Shown in pieces: positions 10,572-19,125 of a DNA stretch of 20,000 nt. Each line of letters opens with the position of its first letter. Position 1 is the first letter of the stretch. The position numbers were made by a program, and so were the translations under genes. The notes under the pieces are model-generated. The model ran no database searches, was not told where the DNA came from, and was given only the letters and a program-made list of their open reading frames with translations. Source of the stretch: Halisarca cf. caerulea (taxonomy: Eukaryota > Porifera > Demospongiae > Chondrillida > Halisarcidae); NCBI GenBank assembly GCA_963170055.1, contig CAUJGJ010000231.1:412501-432500 (forward strand), read 5' to 3'.

Positions 10572-10908
10572 GATTGGATTGGATTGGATTAATCTTATTT
10601 AGACTGGGACACCCACTTAGCCATTGGCTACTTTTCAGGGGGCCCAGTAATCACAAGTACAGAATCAACAAACAAACAAACAAACATACTACATTGTTAA
10701 TTGTTATTATAAACTGTCAAATGCAATCATGCAATGTTCAATTCTTTTGGTGGCTGTAGTGGGCATTCTTCACTCTTCTCTCTTGGTGGTGGCAGGGGGG
10801 TGCAGAGAAAAAAGGCCAGAAACACCATCACTGGGATTGGACCTTAGTCCATCCCATAACTCTGCTCTTGTAGTCGCATCAGCAGCCCACTAAGCCACCA
10901 GCACCCCC
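10572..10908 (-). mobile_element. tRNA-derived SINE copy 2, minus strand
   Basis: On the minus strand the head carries an A box TGGCTTAGTGGG (10897-10886) and a B box GGTCCAATCC (10843-10834), 54 bp apart, as in an RNA polymerase III tRNA promoter. A body shared with copy 1 (383-700) follows, then a (CAAA)n-like stretch, and the tail is a pentamer repeat, GGATT on the plus strand at 10572-10590. This copy keeps both promoter boxes better than copy 1. tRNA descent is inferred from the boxes; the parent tRNA cannot be named by eye. Confidence 0.8.
10843..10897 (-). promoter_or_regulatory. Internal Pol III promoter (A and B boxes) of SINE copy 2
   Basis: The A box TGGCTTAGTGGG is at 10897-10886. 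The B box GGTCCAATCC begins at 10843 and ends at 10834. Both are close to the tRNA consensus (TGGCNNAGTGG and GGTTCGANTCC). Confidence 0.7.
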
Positions 10909-11063
10909 CTGATAGATGCTTCACAAGCGACAATCTAGCTAATATACTAATTATATATTAGCATCGTTGTTGGAGTATCTATAGCCAAAGAGCGCCTTGG
11001 TCTTGCGTAGTCGGAATTTTGAAAAATCAGACTAAGCTAGCCCCAGTTTGAGGTGTGAACTAC

Positions 11064-11326
11064 CGTAGAGCGGGGAATTTTCGCGAGGTAATATTTTCGC
11101 TATATTCGCCAATTGTACGGATTCGCGAAACTTTAACTTCGAAAATTTCGACAGATGCGCACTAAAGTTGGGAAAACAGCATGCTGTAACAAGATTCTCT
11201 AAGGAATGGAGCGTTAAACTCAGCGAAAAGCACGCTCCGAACTTGAAATGGTCTAGAAATGGACGCAAACGACTTGAAACGTAACAAAACACAAATAATT
11301 CAATATCATACTTTATCAAAAAAAAG
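11064..11326 (+). mobile_element. Left end of a TTCGCG-rich MITE, then LINE 5' UTR
   Basis: 11064-11085 reads CGTAGAGCGG then GGAATTTTCGCG. It is matched in inverted orientation at 19104-19125, with one mismatch. TTCGCG and CGAAAATT words continue to about 11150, as they do inside the right end. The rest, up to the ATG at 11327, should be the 5' UTR of the LINE whose ORF1 starts there. The exact junction between MITE and LINE is not visible. Confidence 0.55.
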
Positions 11327-11387
11327 ATGGCGGAGAGCGCAAAGGTCAAAGGGACAAAGAAAGTTCAAAAGGTCAAAAGCAACGTAA
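11327..11387 (+). pseudogene. LINE ORF1, 5' piece split off by the Harbinger insertion
   Basis: An ATG at 11327 opens a basic N-terminus (MAESAKVKGTKKVQKVKS). The frame runs into the Harbinger target site TAA (11385-11387) without a stop and continues on the other side of the transposon at 14783 in the same phase, reaching the Met at 14791 and the PHD finger. Hence the insertion hit codon 21 of ORF1. This is seen directly in the sequence once one copy of the TAA duplication is discounted. Confidence 0.82.
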
Positions 11388-11411
11388 AGGCGGGTTCACA
11401 CTGAGCACGTA
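11388..11411 (+). repeat. Harbinger left terminal inverted repeat
   Basis: 24 bases starting AGGCGGGTTCACACTGAG are identical to the reverse complement of 14756-14779. The preceding TAA is the left target duplication. Confidence 0.95.
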
Positions 11412-11623
11412 ACGTAACACAACGCAACGTACCGCTGACGTAACCAATTCACACCAGAAACGCAAACAGGGTTAACACAGCGTTAGCTTTGCCGCAACGT
11501 AGCACAAGGAGTTGACTAGTTTTCAACTTTACGTGACAATAGAATGAAAATGGCCGCCGATCAGCACCTCGTCGAAGCTGATAAGTGTGCAGCTGCTGAT
11601 CGTTTTGGCGAATCAAGTGGAAG

Positions 11624-12274
11624 ATGGACGACGAGAAACTTATTGAAGCCGTTAAGAACCATCCTGTCCTGTACAACCCGAAACATCCTGACAATAAGAT
11701 CATACAAAGGAAAGAGAACGCCTGGAAAGCAGTCAAAGAAGCGGTGGGATCAGGAGTTTCGGGTGAAGTTCCAACAATGTTGTAGAGGCTGATTGTACTA
11801 AATTTCATTCTGTTTATAACTTTTTAAACAGTTGAAGATTGTCAGAAGAGATTTAAAGTGCTGAGGGAGCGGTTCGCTCGAGAAAATAAGCAAAAGAAGA
11901 AGAAGAGCGGTGATGCTGGGGGTGTCTCATCAGTATGGCCATACTATGATTTGCTTCTCTTTTTGAAAGACTATATTAAGCACAGAAAGTACGTTCTTCG
12001 TTGTAGATGAACAAAAACGCTCAGTTTTTATTATTATTAATAATAAAAACTGAGCGTTTTTGTTTATTATTAATTTTATTTGCATACAGTACCAGTGGGA
12101 ATGTAGGGAAAGAACCAGATGAAGATGAGGAACAAGATATTGTTGTAGACTCTACTCCAGTGACACCTCCAATTATGCCTGCATCTACATCTACCCCAGC
12201 ATCCAACACATCGGCAGTCGTTACACAGGCTCGGAGTGCACCACAAGGATCTGTGTGTGTGCATGTGTGTGTGT

Positions 12275-12321
<47 letters not shown>

Positions 12322-12351
12322 GTGTGTGTGTGTTTGTGTGTGTATGTGTGT

Positions 12352-12395
<44 letters not shown>

Positions 12396-12417
12396 ATGTG
12401 TGTGTGCATGTGTGTGT

Positions 12418-12480
<63 letters not shown>

Positions 12481-12510
12481 GTGTGTGTGTGTTTGTGTGT
12501 GTATGTGTGT

Positions 12511-12594
<84 letters not shown>

Positions 12595-13165
12595 AATGAC
12601 ATTGTGTGTGAGCATCATGTATGTGTGTTGTTGTTGTGTGTTTACGTGTTTGTGTGTGAGTATATGAGTATTCTATATTATTGTATATTTATATATTATA
12701 GTCTATGTATATACTATATGGTACAGGCTAGGTCCCAGTAAAAAAAAGAAAAAGGAAGAAGTTATTGACCTCGATAAAGTTTTGTTGAAGGAGATTGTGA
12801 ACACGAAGGAGGATGATGAAGATGGGTATTTTGGAGCCAGTATTGCTGCGTCTTTACGTAAGATGGACCTGAAGAAGAAAATGCTGGCAAGGATAAAAAT
12901 TCAACAGGCAATCTATGATGTAGAGTGTGGTATGCAATCCCCACAACCCACATCTCCACAGGGGCAATATCCACCTATCCTTGCACCACACCCAGCTTCT
13001 TACACATTCAGCATTCGACCAACATGCACACAACAAGCTGATCCATTATCTGTCACTGCCAATATGAATACATTGCCACCTTTCACAACACTCGCAAATG
13101 TATCAGATTCACCCGTACCTCACACTCATACATCTCCCTTGCAGTTTGAAGACATTATTCACTGA
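11624..13165 (+). CDS. MADF-BESS DNA-binding partner protein of the Harbinger element
   Basis: This is probably the transposon's accessory DNA-binding protein, which in PIF/Harbinger elements helps the transposase reach the nucleus and the element ends. Exon 1 is 11624-11762 (first ATG after an in-frame stop at 11597), donor G|GTGAAG. Exon 2 is 11832-11988, acceptor AAACAG, donor AA|GTACGT. Exon 3 starts at 12090 after CATACAG. Exons 1-2 join in phase to a MADF domain: LIEAVKNHPVLYNP, a Trp in ENAWKAV, VEDCQKRFKVLRERF, and VWPYYDLLLFLKDYI. Exon 3 is acidic and Ser/Thr/Pro-rich (EPDEDEEQDIVVDSTPVTPP) and runs into GT repeats. The last exon starts after the AG at 12724 or 12729 and ends at TGA 13163; it carries a Lys-rich patch and a BESS-like motif (FGASIAASLRKM then LARIKIQQAIYDVE). 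The exon 3-4 junction cannot be fixed because the donor lies in GT repeats. Confidence 0.82.
11763..11831 (+). other. Intron 1 of the MADF-BESS gene (69 bp)
   Basis: GTGAAG donor and TTTTTAAACAG acceptor, phase 1. Splicing here restores a continuous MADF domain, whereas reading through meets TAG within 30 bases. Confidence 0.8.
12010..12064. repeat. Perfect 55-bp palindrome in intron 2 of the MADF-BESS gene
   Basis: Arms of 27 bases (12010-12036 and 12038-12064) are exactly complementary around a single T. Each arm contains AAAAACGCTCAGTTTTTATT. It starts 21 bp after the intron 2 donor. It could be a tiny fold-back insertion or an RNA hairpin in the intron. Confidence 0.95.
12252..12593 (+). 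repeat. Compound GT microsatellite with a 159-bp internal duplication
   Basis: 342 bp of mostly GT units with scattered TTTG, TATG, GCATG and TACG interruptions. A 41-base interrupted block starting TTTGCTGTG occurs identically at 12316 and 12475, so a unit of 159 bp has been duplicated. It fills the third intron of the MADF-BESS gene and may have swallowed its donor site. Val-Cys and Thr-His frames through it are not genes in themselves. Confidence 0.93.
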
Positions 13166-13372
13166 GCTTAGGATCCATTTTAAATTACCCACTTTTATAT
13201 TATGTATCACAGTGACTCTTGTAAAACAAAGCATACAATGAGCATTTACTGATCTATGACATGTTATCTATTGTGTATTATCACTGTTACAGTATCACAT
13301 TTTTATTACGGTAACAATTAATAATAATATATTATTATTGTATACGTTCTATGTGCTGACTAGTGTTATTCA
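13166..13372. terminator. Intergenic region between converging Harbinger genes
   Basis: This is an AT-rich spacer between the stop of the MADF-BESS gene and the stop of the transposase gene. A near-perfect AT palindrome, ATAATAATATATTATTAT, lies around 13320-13337. The spacer must hold the polyadenylation signals for both genes; no canonical AATAAA is evident on the plus strand, so the exact 3' ends are not assigned. Confidence 0.35.
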
Positions 13373-14662
13373 TTAGCTACGAACATGTCTATACTGCCAT
13401 TCCAGCTCTCCTTCTGAAGTCAGAAAGTACTCCTTATAGGAATTACGAATGTTTGCTGCAGATTGAGAGTATGAGTTGCTGCCTACACGTGGAATTCGTG
13501 TAAGGCCAGTACTTCTCCCCTCCTCTGTCCTCCAGTCCCCAGGAATGAAATTTCCCAAAGCATCTTCATGGTCGATGTAGCCTGCCGGGCAATACTGTCT
13601 GCTGCTTTGGCTTGATCGAATGTCAGATATCTTGAGATAATTATGTAGACAGCATGCTGCTTTTGTAATCTTTGTTACTTTCTCAGGATCAGCAATTATA
13701 GGACGGCGAAAGATTCTGAATTTGGCAGCCATTACTCCAAATGTATTTTCAATAATCCGTCGGGCCCGGGACAAACGATAATTAAAAATTTGCAGTTCTT
13801 CTGGAAGAAATCGTCCTGGATAGGGTCTCATCATGTTATGTCGAAGTGGGAATGCTGCATCTCCTACAAATACATATGGCAGGTCAAAATTGGTACCTGG
13901 AATGTTTTCTGGAGGAGGCAACAATAGTCTACCACTCTCGAGGGCTTGTCCAAATCCTGAGTTGCTTAGTACACCTCCATCACTATGCCGACCGTAATCC
14001 CCAACATCAATCATGGTGAAACAGTATTGTGAATCACAGACTGCCATCAATACAATGCTGTGTGTGCCCTTATAATTGTAGTAAATAGATCCTGCTCGAG
14101 ATGGAGCTTGTATCACTATATGTTTTCCATCAATGGCCCTCAGGCAATGGGGGAAGTTCCATAAACGACTATAGGAATCGCTGATTCTTTTCCACTCTTG
14201 CGCGGTTGAAGGGCAATTCAGATAAGTAATTGACAATGCGTCCCAAATAGCGTCACAAACCTCCGGGATAATGGTGCAGACAGTTGAATGCCCCATTCTA
14301 TAACTGAAAGCTATCGTTTGCATTGAATCACCCGTTGCAAGAAACCTTAAGGTAACGGCCAATCTCTCTGCAGGGGATATAGCAGACCTCAAGTTGGTAT
14401 TTTGGCGTTGTATCTTCGGCCCGATCAAACTCAACAAATGATCGAATCGGCTCGGCGACATACGAAAATATTTAAAGAAACTGTCGTGGTCCGAAAGCCT
14501 CATCTCTTGGATAAGGGAGTGGAACTCGCCCAAATTTACCCTATTACTGTTGATCTTCCTGACCCACGTGCGTCTAGTTCTTCGTTGACCTCTACGAGCT
14601 CTCCGTCGTACCAAAAGGAGCAATAACAAAAGCCGTCTTCTCCGGTTCAGTGCCGCCATCAT
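13373..14662 (-). CDS. PIF/Harbinger DDE transposase (HARBI1-like nuclease)
   Basis: This is the endonuclease that excises and inserts the element. The chosen start is the Met at 14662 (MMAALNRRRR), giving 429 residues; the open frame continues upstream through the terminal repeat to 14800, but that part would lie partly outside the transposon. A Lys/Arg-rich N-terminus is followed by a helical region (FRMSPSRFDHLLSLI, then ERLAVTLRFLATGDS and the helix-turn-helix-like YRMGHSTVCTII). The DDE_4-type nuclease core comes next. The catalytic residues are Asp178 in RAIDGKHI, Asp268 in FVGDAAFPL and Glu305 in RRIIENTFGVM, and the conserved CCLHNYL follows. Spacing D to E of 37 and length fit the HARBI1 and Harbinger family. 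No stop or frameshift interrupts it, so it may be active. It converges on the MADF-BESS partner gene. Confidence 0.95.
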   Translation of the reverse strand: MMAALNRRRRLLLLLLLVRRRARRGQRRTRRTWVRKINSNRVNLGEFHSLIQEMRLSDHDSFFKYFRMSPSRFDHLLSLIGPKIQRQNTNLRSAISPAERLAVTLRFLATGDSMQTIAFSYRMGHSTVCTIIPEVCDAIWDALSITYLNCPSTAQEWKRISDSYSRLWNFPHCLRAIDGKHIVIQAPSRAGSIYYNYKGTHSIVLMAVCDSQYCFTMIDVGDYGRHSDGGVLSNSGFGQALESGRLLLPPPENIPGTNFDLPYVFVGDAAFPLRHNMMRPYPGRFLPEELQIFNYRLSRARRIIENTFGVMAAKFRIFRRPIIADPEKVTKITKAACCLHNYLKISDIRSSQSSRQYCPAGYIDHEDALGNFIPGDWRTEEGRSTGLTRIPRVGSNSYSQSAANIRNSYKEYFLTSEGELEWQYRHVRS

Positions 14663-14755
14663 TTTACGTAACGTGCGTACTCCCAAAACCAATGTGAAGT
14701 GATCGTTCAATACGTTAAGTAGCGTTACGTGAATATTCATTCGCTTACATTGCGC

Positions 14756-14779
14756 TACGTGCTCAGTGTGAACCCGCCT
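14756..14779 (-). repeat. Harbinger right terminal inverted repeat
   Basis: Reverse complement identical to 11388-11411 over 24 bases. It is followed by TAA (14780-14782), the right target duplication. Confidence 0.95.
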
Positions 14780-14782
14780 TAA

Positions 14783-15780
14783 GCCGTACCATGTCTGCAT
14801 GTACCATATGTGATGAAAACATCAATGAGCGCTCTAAGACAAACGTTGGAGATGATGCAGTGTTCTGCGATGGCAAATGTCAAAGTTGGCTCCACAGGCG
14901 CTGCGCGGGTCTTTCCAGAATACGTTTCCGAATTGTCACTGATTCAAAAGGCGAGTTTTATTGCCCACAATGTCAAATTGAAACCAACGCTACTGTAATC
15001 TCCAGCCTCAAATCCAGCATAGAATCTCTTAAGAAGGAAATTGAGACCATGAAAGCACAATCTCGGACAAACATGACCCCCAAAACCTATGCAACTGCCA
15101 CAGCCCAGTCTACAAAACCCAGCAATTCTTGGCAAAATCCCCGCTTATCCAACAGCACGCCACAAACCACAACAAGTAACAGCCTTTCACCGCCAAACGT
15201 AATCGACAAAAAATTCAACCTCGTCATCTACGGAATACCCGAAAGCTCTAAAGGGACCAACCGCAATGCTCAATTTGAACATGACCTATCTCAATGTACA
15301 ATAACAGTAAAGAAAATCAGCAACGAAGTTTCCACCGACCCCATTCGTGATTGTACACGGTTGGGCAGATATTCTGAGGGTAAGCGTCGACCAATTCTAC
15401 TTAGATTTGCTCGTGCCTTAGACGTCTCCAAAATCCTGGCAAATAGCTAGGAAAACCCTTTCTCAGATCCCCGGCGTATCCATCAAACCCCAGCTTTCGC
15501 CATGGGAAAGAAAAGTAGAATCCGTTCTGCTCAAAGAGTGAAGAGTTCTGATTGATTCAGGAACTGCAGCAAATACAATTAAAATGAGCATTAGAACACA
15601 ATCACTTTACATTGATAACAAACTACACGGCACGGCCTGACAAGGCTCTTCCATTTGCTCCACCGATATCGACTCTACTACTGAGTCAGATTCTGACTCC
15701 GATTCTGAGTATATATATGATGGTGAATCTGCTGCCTCAATACAGCCTACACCCCGTTCTTCACTTCCGCAATCAAATTG
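14783..15780 (+). pseudogene. LINE ORF1 main part (PHD finger, coiled coil, RRM-like), decayed
   Basis: This is ORF1 of the CR1/L2-like LINE, interrupted upstream by the Harbinger. Counting from the Met at 14791, a PHD-type zinc finger has all eight ligands (Cys4, Cys7, Cys26, Cys30, His35, Cys38, Cys58, Cys61). A predicted coiled coil (ISSLKSSIESLKKEIETMK, 70-90) and a Thr/Ser/Asn-rich linker follow, then an RNA-binding RRM-like region (FNLVIYGIPESS, DCTRLGRY, RPILLRF). A frameshift near 15445 ends the open frame at 15450; homologous sequence continues in another frame (WERKVESVLLKE, then VLIDSGTAANTIKMS) with TGA at 15538 and TGA at 15638, both explainable as CGA to TGA changes. An acidic Ser-rich tail (TTESDSDSDSEYIYDG) runs to TGA at 15778-15780. 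ORF1p would act as an RNA-binding chaperone for the LINE RNA. It is broken. Confidence 0.83.
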
Positions 15781-15829
15781 ACAAGCAAACCTAGACCTCA
15801 ATCAATCATCACAACAAAATCAACATAAT

Positions 15830-18739
15830 ATGCTTTTTGGACTGTGGAATACTCGCAGTGTAAAAAATAAACTGTCATTTATTCAATCCCTTGTCTATTC
15901 GAAATCATTTCATCTCCTATGCATCACTGAAACTTGGTTATCTTCTGATATTGCTGATAATGAAATACTGCCCCAAGGGTATACTATATACCGACGTGAC
16001 CGATCATCTCATGGAGAGTGCTAATTGCCATATCAAACTCGCTCCCATCAAGATTACTAGAAACTGCAGCCTCTGATGTTGAACTAATTGCCATAGAAAT
16101 TTCATCACCTGTTCCAACAACTGTAGCCTGTATCTACATAGCTCCCCTAAGCTCTGCAGCTAGTATTACAACTATTATCAACCACATAAACAAACTTAGC
16201 TCAACCTCACAAAATCTAATCATTACCGGAGATTTCAACCACCCAAACATTGATTGGTCATCATTATCTAGTAACTCCACCACAGGCACCATGATTTGTG
16301 ATTGCTTCTTCTACTCCAACCTAATTCAGCTTGTAGATAAGCCAACTCATACCAAAGGCAAAATTCTAGATATCATTGCTATTAAAAATCAACAGCAGTT
16401 ACTAATTGACAAATCCATACACATCATGAATACCAACAATCAGACCACTATGTACTTTCATTCTCTTATGAAAGCTCACCAAATATGCCAAAAATGAGAT
16501 ACAAAAAAAAGATTTGGCTATACAGCAAAACAGATACATCATCAATACCTAATGCCTTTGGCCATTGCACAAGTGTCCTATCCTTTCCTAGTATCAATAC
16601 TGTCTGGAAATACATATGCAATTTGCTTCTTGGCCTACGTTCCAACTTCACCCCAAGTGCCATGGTGTCTACGCAATCTCCGAAATGGCACAATGTGGAA
16701 ATTCGCCACAAACTAAATTGCCTCCGTACATTACGATGCAAAGTCAAGCTTCACCCTACACCTTCCAATGCATCCAAGCTATCTCATGCTGAGCAGGAAC
16801 TCCAGTCTCTCATGGAAACTACTAAATCAGCCTATGAATCAAATCTCATCGCTAATAAAAACATGAAAGCTATATACTCCTATTTGAAACAACTATCCTC
16901 AACCAATTCTGCACCTATACATGTATATACCAATGATTTTACTCAACCTACTTGCAACCATCTTGAAACAGCTCAATGCTTTAACAAATTTTTTCACTCT
17001 ACCTTCACAATCTCTCAGTATGAATTGCCCGCACTCGATTAGTTACCCGTACCTAACCATCAAATTCACTCCATCTCCATAGATCCAGCAGATGTATCCA
17101 CTGCCCTTACATCACTAGACATCTCCAAAGCCTACGGGTGTGATGACATTAGCCCACATCTATTACACCTCTGCGCACAATACCTTGTACCTCTTCTCAC
17201 CGATCTCTTCAACATGAGTTTACAAACCGCCTCCATTCCTCAACAGTGGAAGGTTCATAAAATTACTCCTATCCATAAGAAGGGGAGCCGCTCCATTGTG
17301 TCTAACTATATAGACCAATTTCACTATTGTGTACTATATCAAGACTACTTGAATCCATCATTTACCAAAAAATTATCAATTTCATTCGGCCTATGCTGTC
17401 ATCACATCAGTTTGGATTTCTATCAAACAGATCTTGTCTATTGAACTTATTGATCTCTCACTCTGAAATATTCCAATCTCTTGATAACTCCCATATCATA
17501 GATGCAGTCTATCTTGATTTCTCAAAAGCATTTGACACACTAGTACTATCCCATTCACGACTATTGTTCAAACTATGGCGATTCGGCATTACAGGACAAT
17601 TGTGGTATTGGTTTCAAGCTTATCTCACAAACAGACATCACTATGTACAAATAGAGAATGTTCATTCTTCGCTTCTTCCTGTTCTCTCTGGAGTAACGCA
17701 AGGAAGTGTTCTCGGACCACTTTTATTTCTCATCTATATCAATGACCTGCCTACCTCAGTTAATCATTCATCTATCTATCTATTTGCTGATGATACTAAC
17801 TTAAAGATGCTACTTGACGTGATACAATCTAATTCATGCAACTTGCAAAGTGACGTACAATCCGTTTCCAACTAGTGCCATCAACATGAACTCAAACTCA
17901 ACATAGACAAATGTTCCATCCTCAGATTCTCATACAGATATCAGTCTGCTCATAATACATCATACACCATACAACAGCAGGAAATTAACCAACCAAATCA
18001 AATTCGTGATCTAGGAATCCTAGTCAACAACCCAATCAGCTTTGAAGATCACTACAAATCAATGTGCTCAAAAGCCTACATGAGCCTAGGTATTATTCGC
18101 AGATCACTAAACACTCAATCTATGGATCTTGATCTTAAGAAACAGCTGTACCTCACACTAGTTCGATCAAAACTTACCTATATATTGCTCACAATTGTGG
18201 AGACCACTTCAGATGAAGCATATCAATTGGCTTGAAATGTTCAAAAACGAGCCACCAAATTCATGACCAATGACTATATATCAAATTACAGGATCCGCCT
18301 CCTAGGATTGAAGCTTCTCCCCCTCATGCATTGGTATGAATTGCAAGATCTATTATATCTAGTTAAATGTCTTCAAAATCCCCCAGATAGCATCAACATC
18401 TTCGATCACATATCGTTTGTAGCATCCAACACCAGAAGAAATCAAACTATGCTCCAGTACAAACCTATTCGTACATCATTTGCTAGGCATTTCTACTTTA
18501 ACAGAATCGTCAAACTCTGGAATGCTGTTCAACCTGTTGACATCAGCCTGCCTCTCAGCTCCATCAAACGTAAACTATGGAACACCCTATATGGAGAAAT
18601 TTCATCGAGAACTTTGACCCAGCTAATGTGTGTACTTACCACTTTGTATGTCCATGTCCACAATGTCATCACATCATTTACTAATTTAAGTTTCATCCCA
18701 CATGTTTCCCCTCTATATATATTGTTATTGTATTTATGA
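15830..18739 (+). pseudogene. LINE ORF2 (AP-type endonuclease and reverse transcriptase), decayed
   Basis: This is ORF2 of the CR1/L2-like LINE. The endonuclease part has LWNTRSVKNK, the catalytic Glu in CITETWLSS, GDFNHPNIDW (about 16225-16260) and ILDIIAIKN; a frameshift at about 16015 separates its N-terminus, and the expected final SDH motif is not apparent. A spacer is open from 16485 to 17042. The RT has GCDDISPHLL, HKITPIHKKGSR, YLDFSKAFDTL, SGVTQGSVLGPLLFLIYIND and the catalytic FADDTN (about 17785-17802). It goes on through LGILVNN and a thumb/C-terminal region with FYFNRIVKLWN (about 18490-18525). Breaks: TAG at 17040, a frameshift near 17310, TAG at 17873 and TGA at 18233. The TQG and FADD motifs and the APE endonuclease place it in the Jockey/CR1/L2 group. 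It cannot make protein in its present state. Confidence 0.92.
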
Positions 18740-19040
18740 GAGCCCACACTTTGCACTTTAATTACATGCTATTTTATATGTCCCTTTTCAACATCACAAC
18801 CACCCTCACCACGGATAAAATTTTCTCACATTATATAGTTAGCTCTCATGCATACACATTCATTTCATGCCTTTATCTCCATCAGTTTCACCCTTAGGCT
18901 AGCATACTCATCCTATTACTCCATGCACTGCCCTCATTACTTATACTCATATTACTTCTGGCTACACCACCAGTTGGTGCTAGTCCATCAGTCACATTGT
19001 GACTGTAAAGTGAATAATAATAATAAAAATAATAAAAATC
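18740..19040 (+). other. LINE 3' UTR with paired hairpins and A/T-rich tail
   Basis: The non-coding 3' end of the LINE. Two small hairpins sit close together near the end: CACCAGTTGGTG (18968-18979) and CAGTCACATTGTGACTG (18989-19005, arms of 8 bases). They are followed by TAAAG and a tail of AATAAT and AATAAAA units (19013-19039). A terminal stem-loop plus a short repeat tail is the usual layout where CR1/L2-type reverse transcriptase recognises its own RNA. Confidence 0.65.
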
Positions 19041-19125
19041 TTCACATTGCGAAAATAAAACTCGCGAAAATTACATTTTACTTCGATTCGCGAAAATTTA
19101 TGCCGCGAAAATTTCCCGCTCTACG
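19041..19125 (+). mobile_element. Right end of the TTCGCG-rich MITE
   Basis: It ends with CGCGAAAATTTCCCGCTCTACG (19104-19125), the inverted counterpart of 11064-11085. The interior repeats TCGCGAAAAT three times (about 19061-19110). With the left end it would form a MITE of about 200 bp before the LINE landed in it. Confidence 0.6.

Larger units (their letters stand above)
11388..14779. mobile_element. Complete PIF/Harbinger DNA transposon (3392 bp)
   Basis: The element is bounded by terminal inverted repeats with 24 identical bases (starting AGGCGGGTTCACACTGAG) and by the target duplication TAA (11385-11387 and 14780-14782), fitting the TWA preference of PIF/Harbinger. It carries the two genes expected of an autonomous member: a DDE transposase (minus strand) and a small DNA-binding partner protein, here of MADF-BESS type (plus strand). 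The genes converge with about 200 bp between stops. CGTAAC words cluster inside both ends (11407-11445 and 14662-14735) and may be binding sites. The intact transposase and identical ends suggest a fairly recent insertion. The host site is ORF1 of a LINE. Confidence 0.95.

Noticed and set aside
11544..11792. An 82-codon plus-strand frame starting at 11544
   Set aside because: The MADF domain is in another frame, starting at 11624; this frame is a shadow over the same exon with no family similarity.
12021..12618. Thr-His-rich minus-strand frames over the compound GT repeat
   Set aside because: Same low-complexity artefact. They also run antisense to the MADF-BESS exons, which have real domain support.
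14402..14626. Plus-strand frame inside the transposase gene
   Set aside because: It is antisense to the conserved N-terminal region of the transposase and has no motif.
14663..14800. Extending the transposase start to the Met at 14800
   Set aside because: That start lies outside the Harbinger terminal repeat, in LINE sequence, so it cannot belong to the mobile gene. The basic start at 14662 fits the family better.
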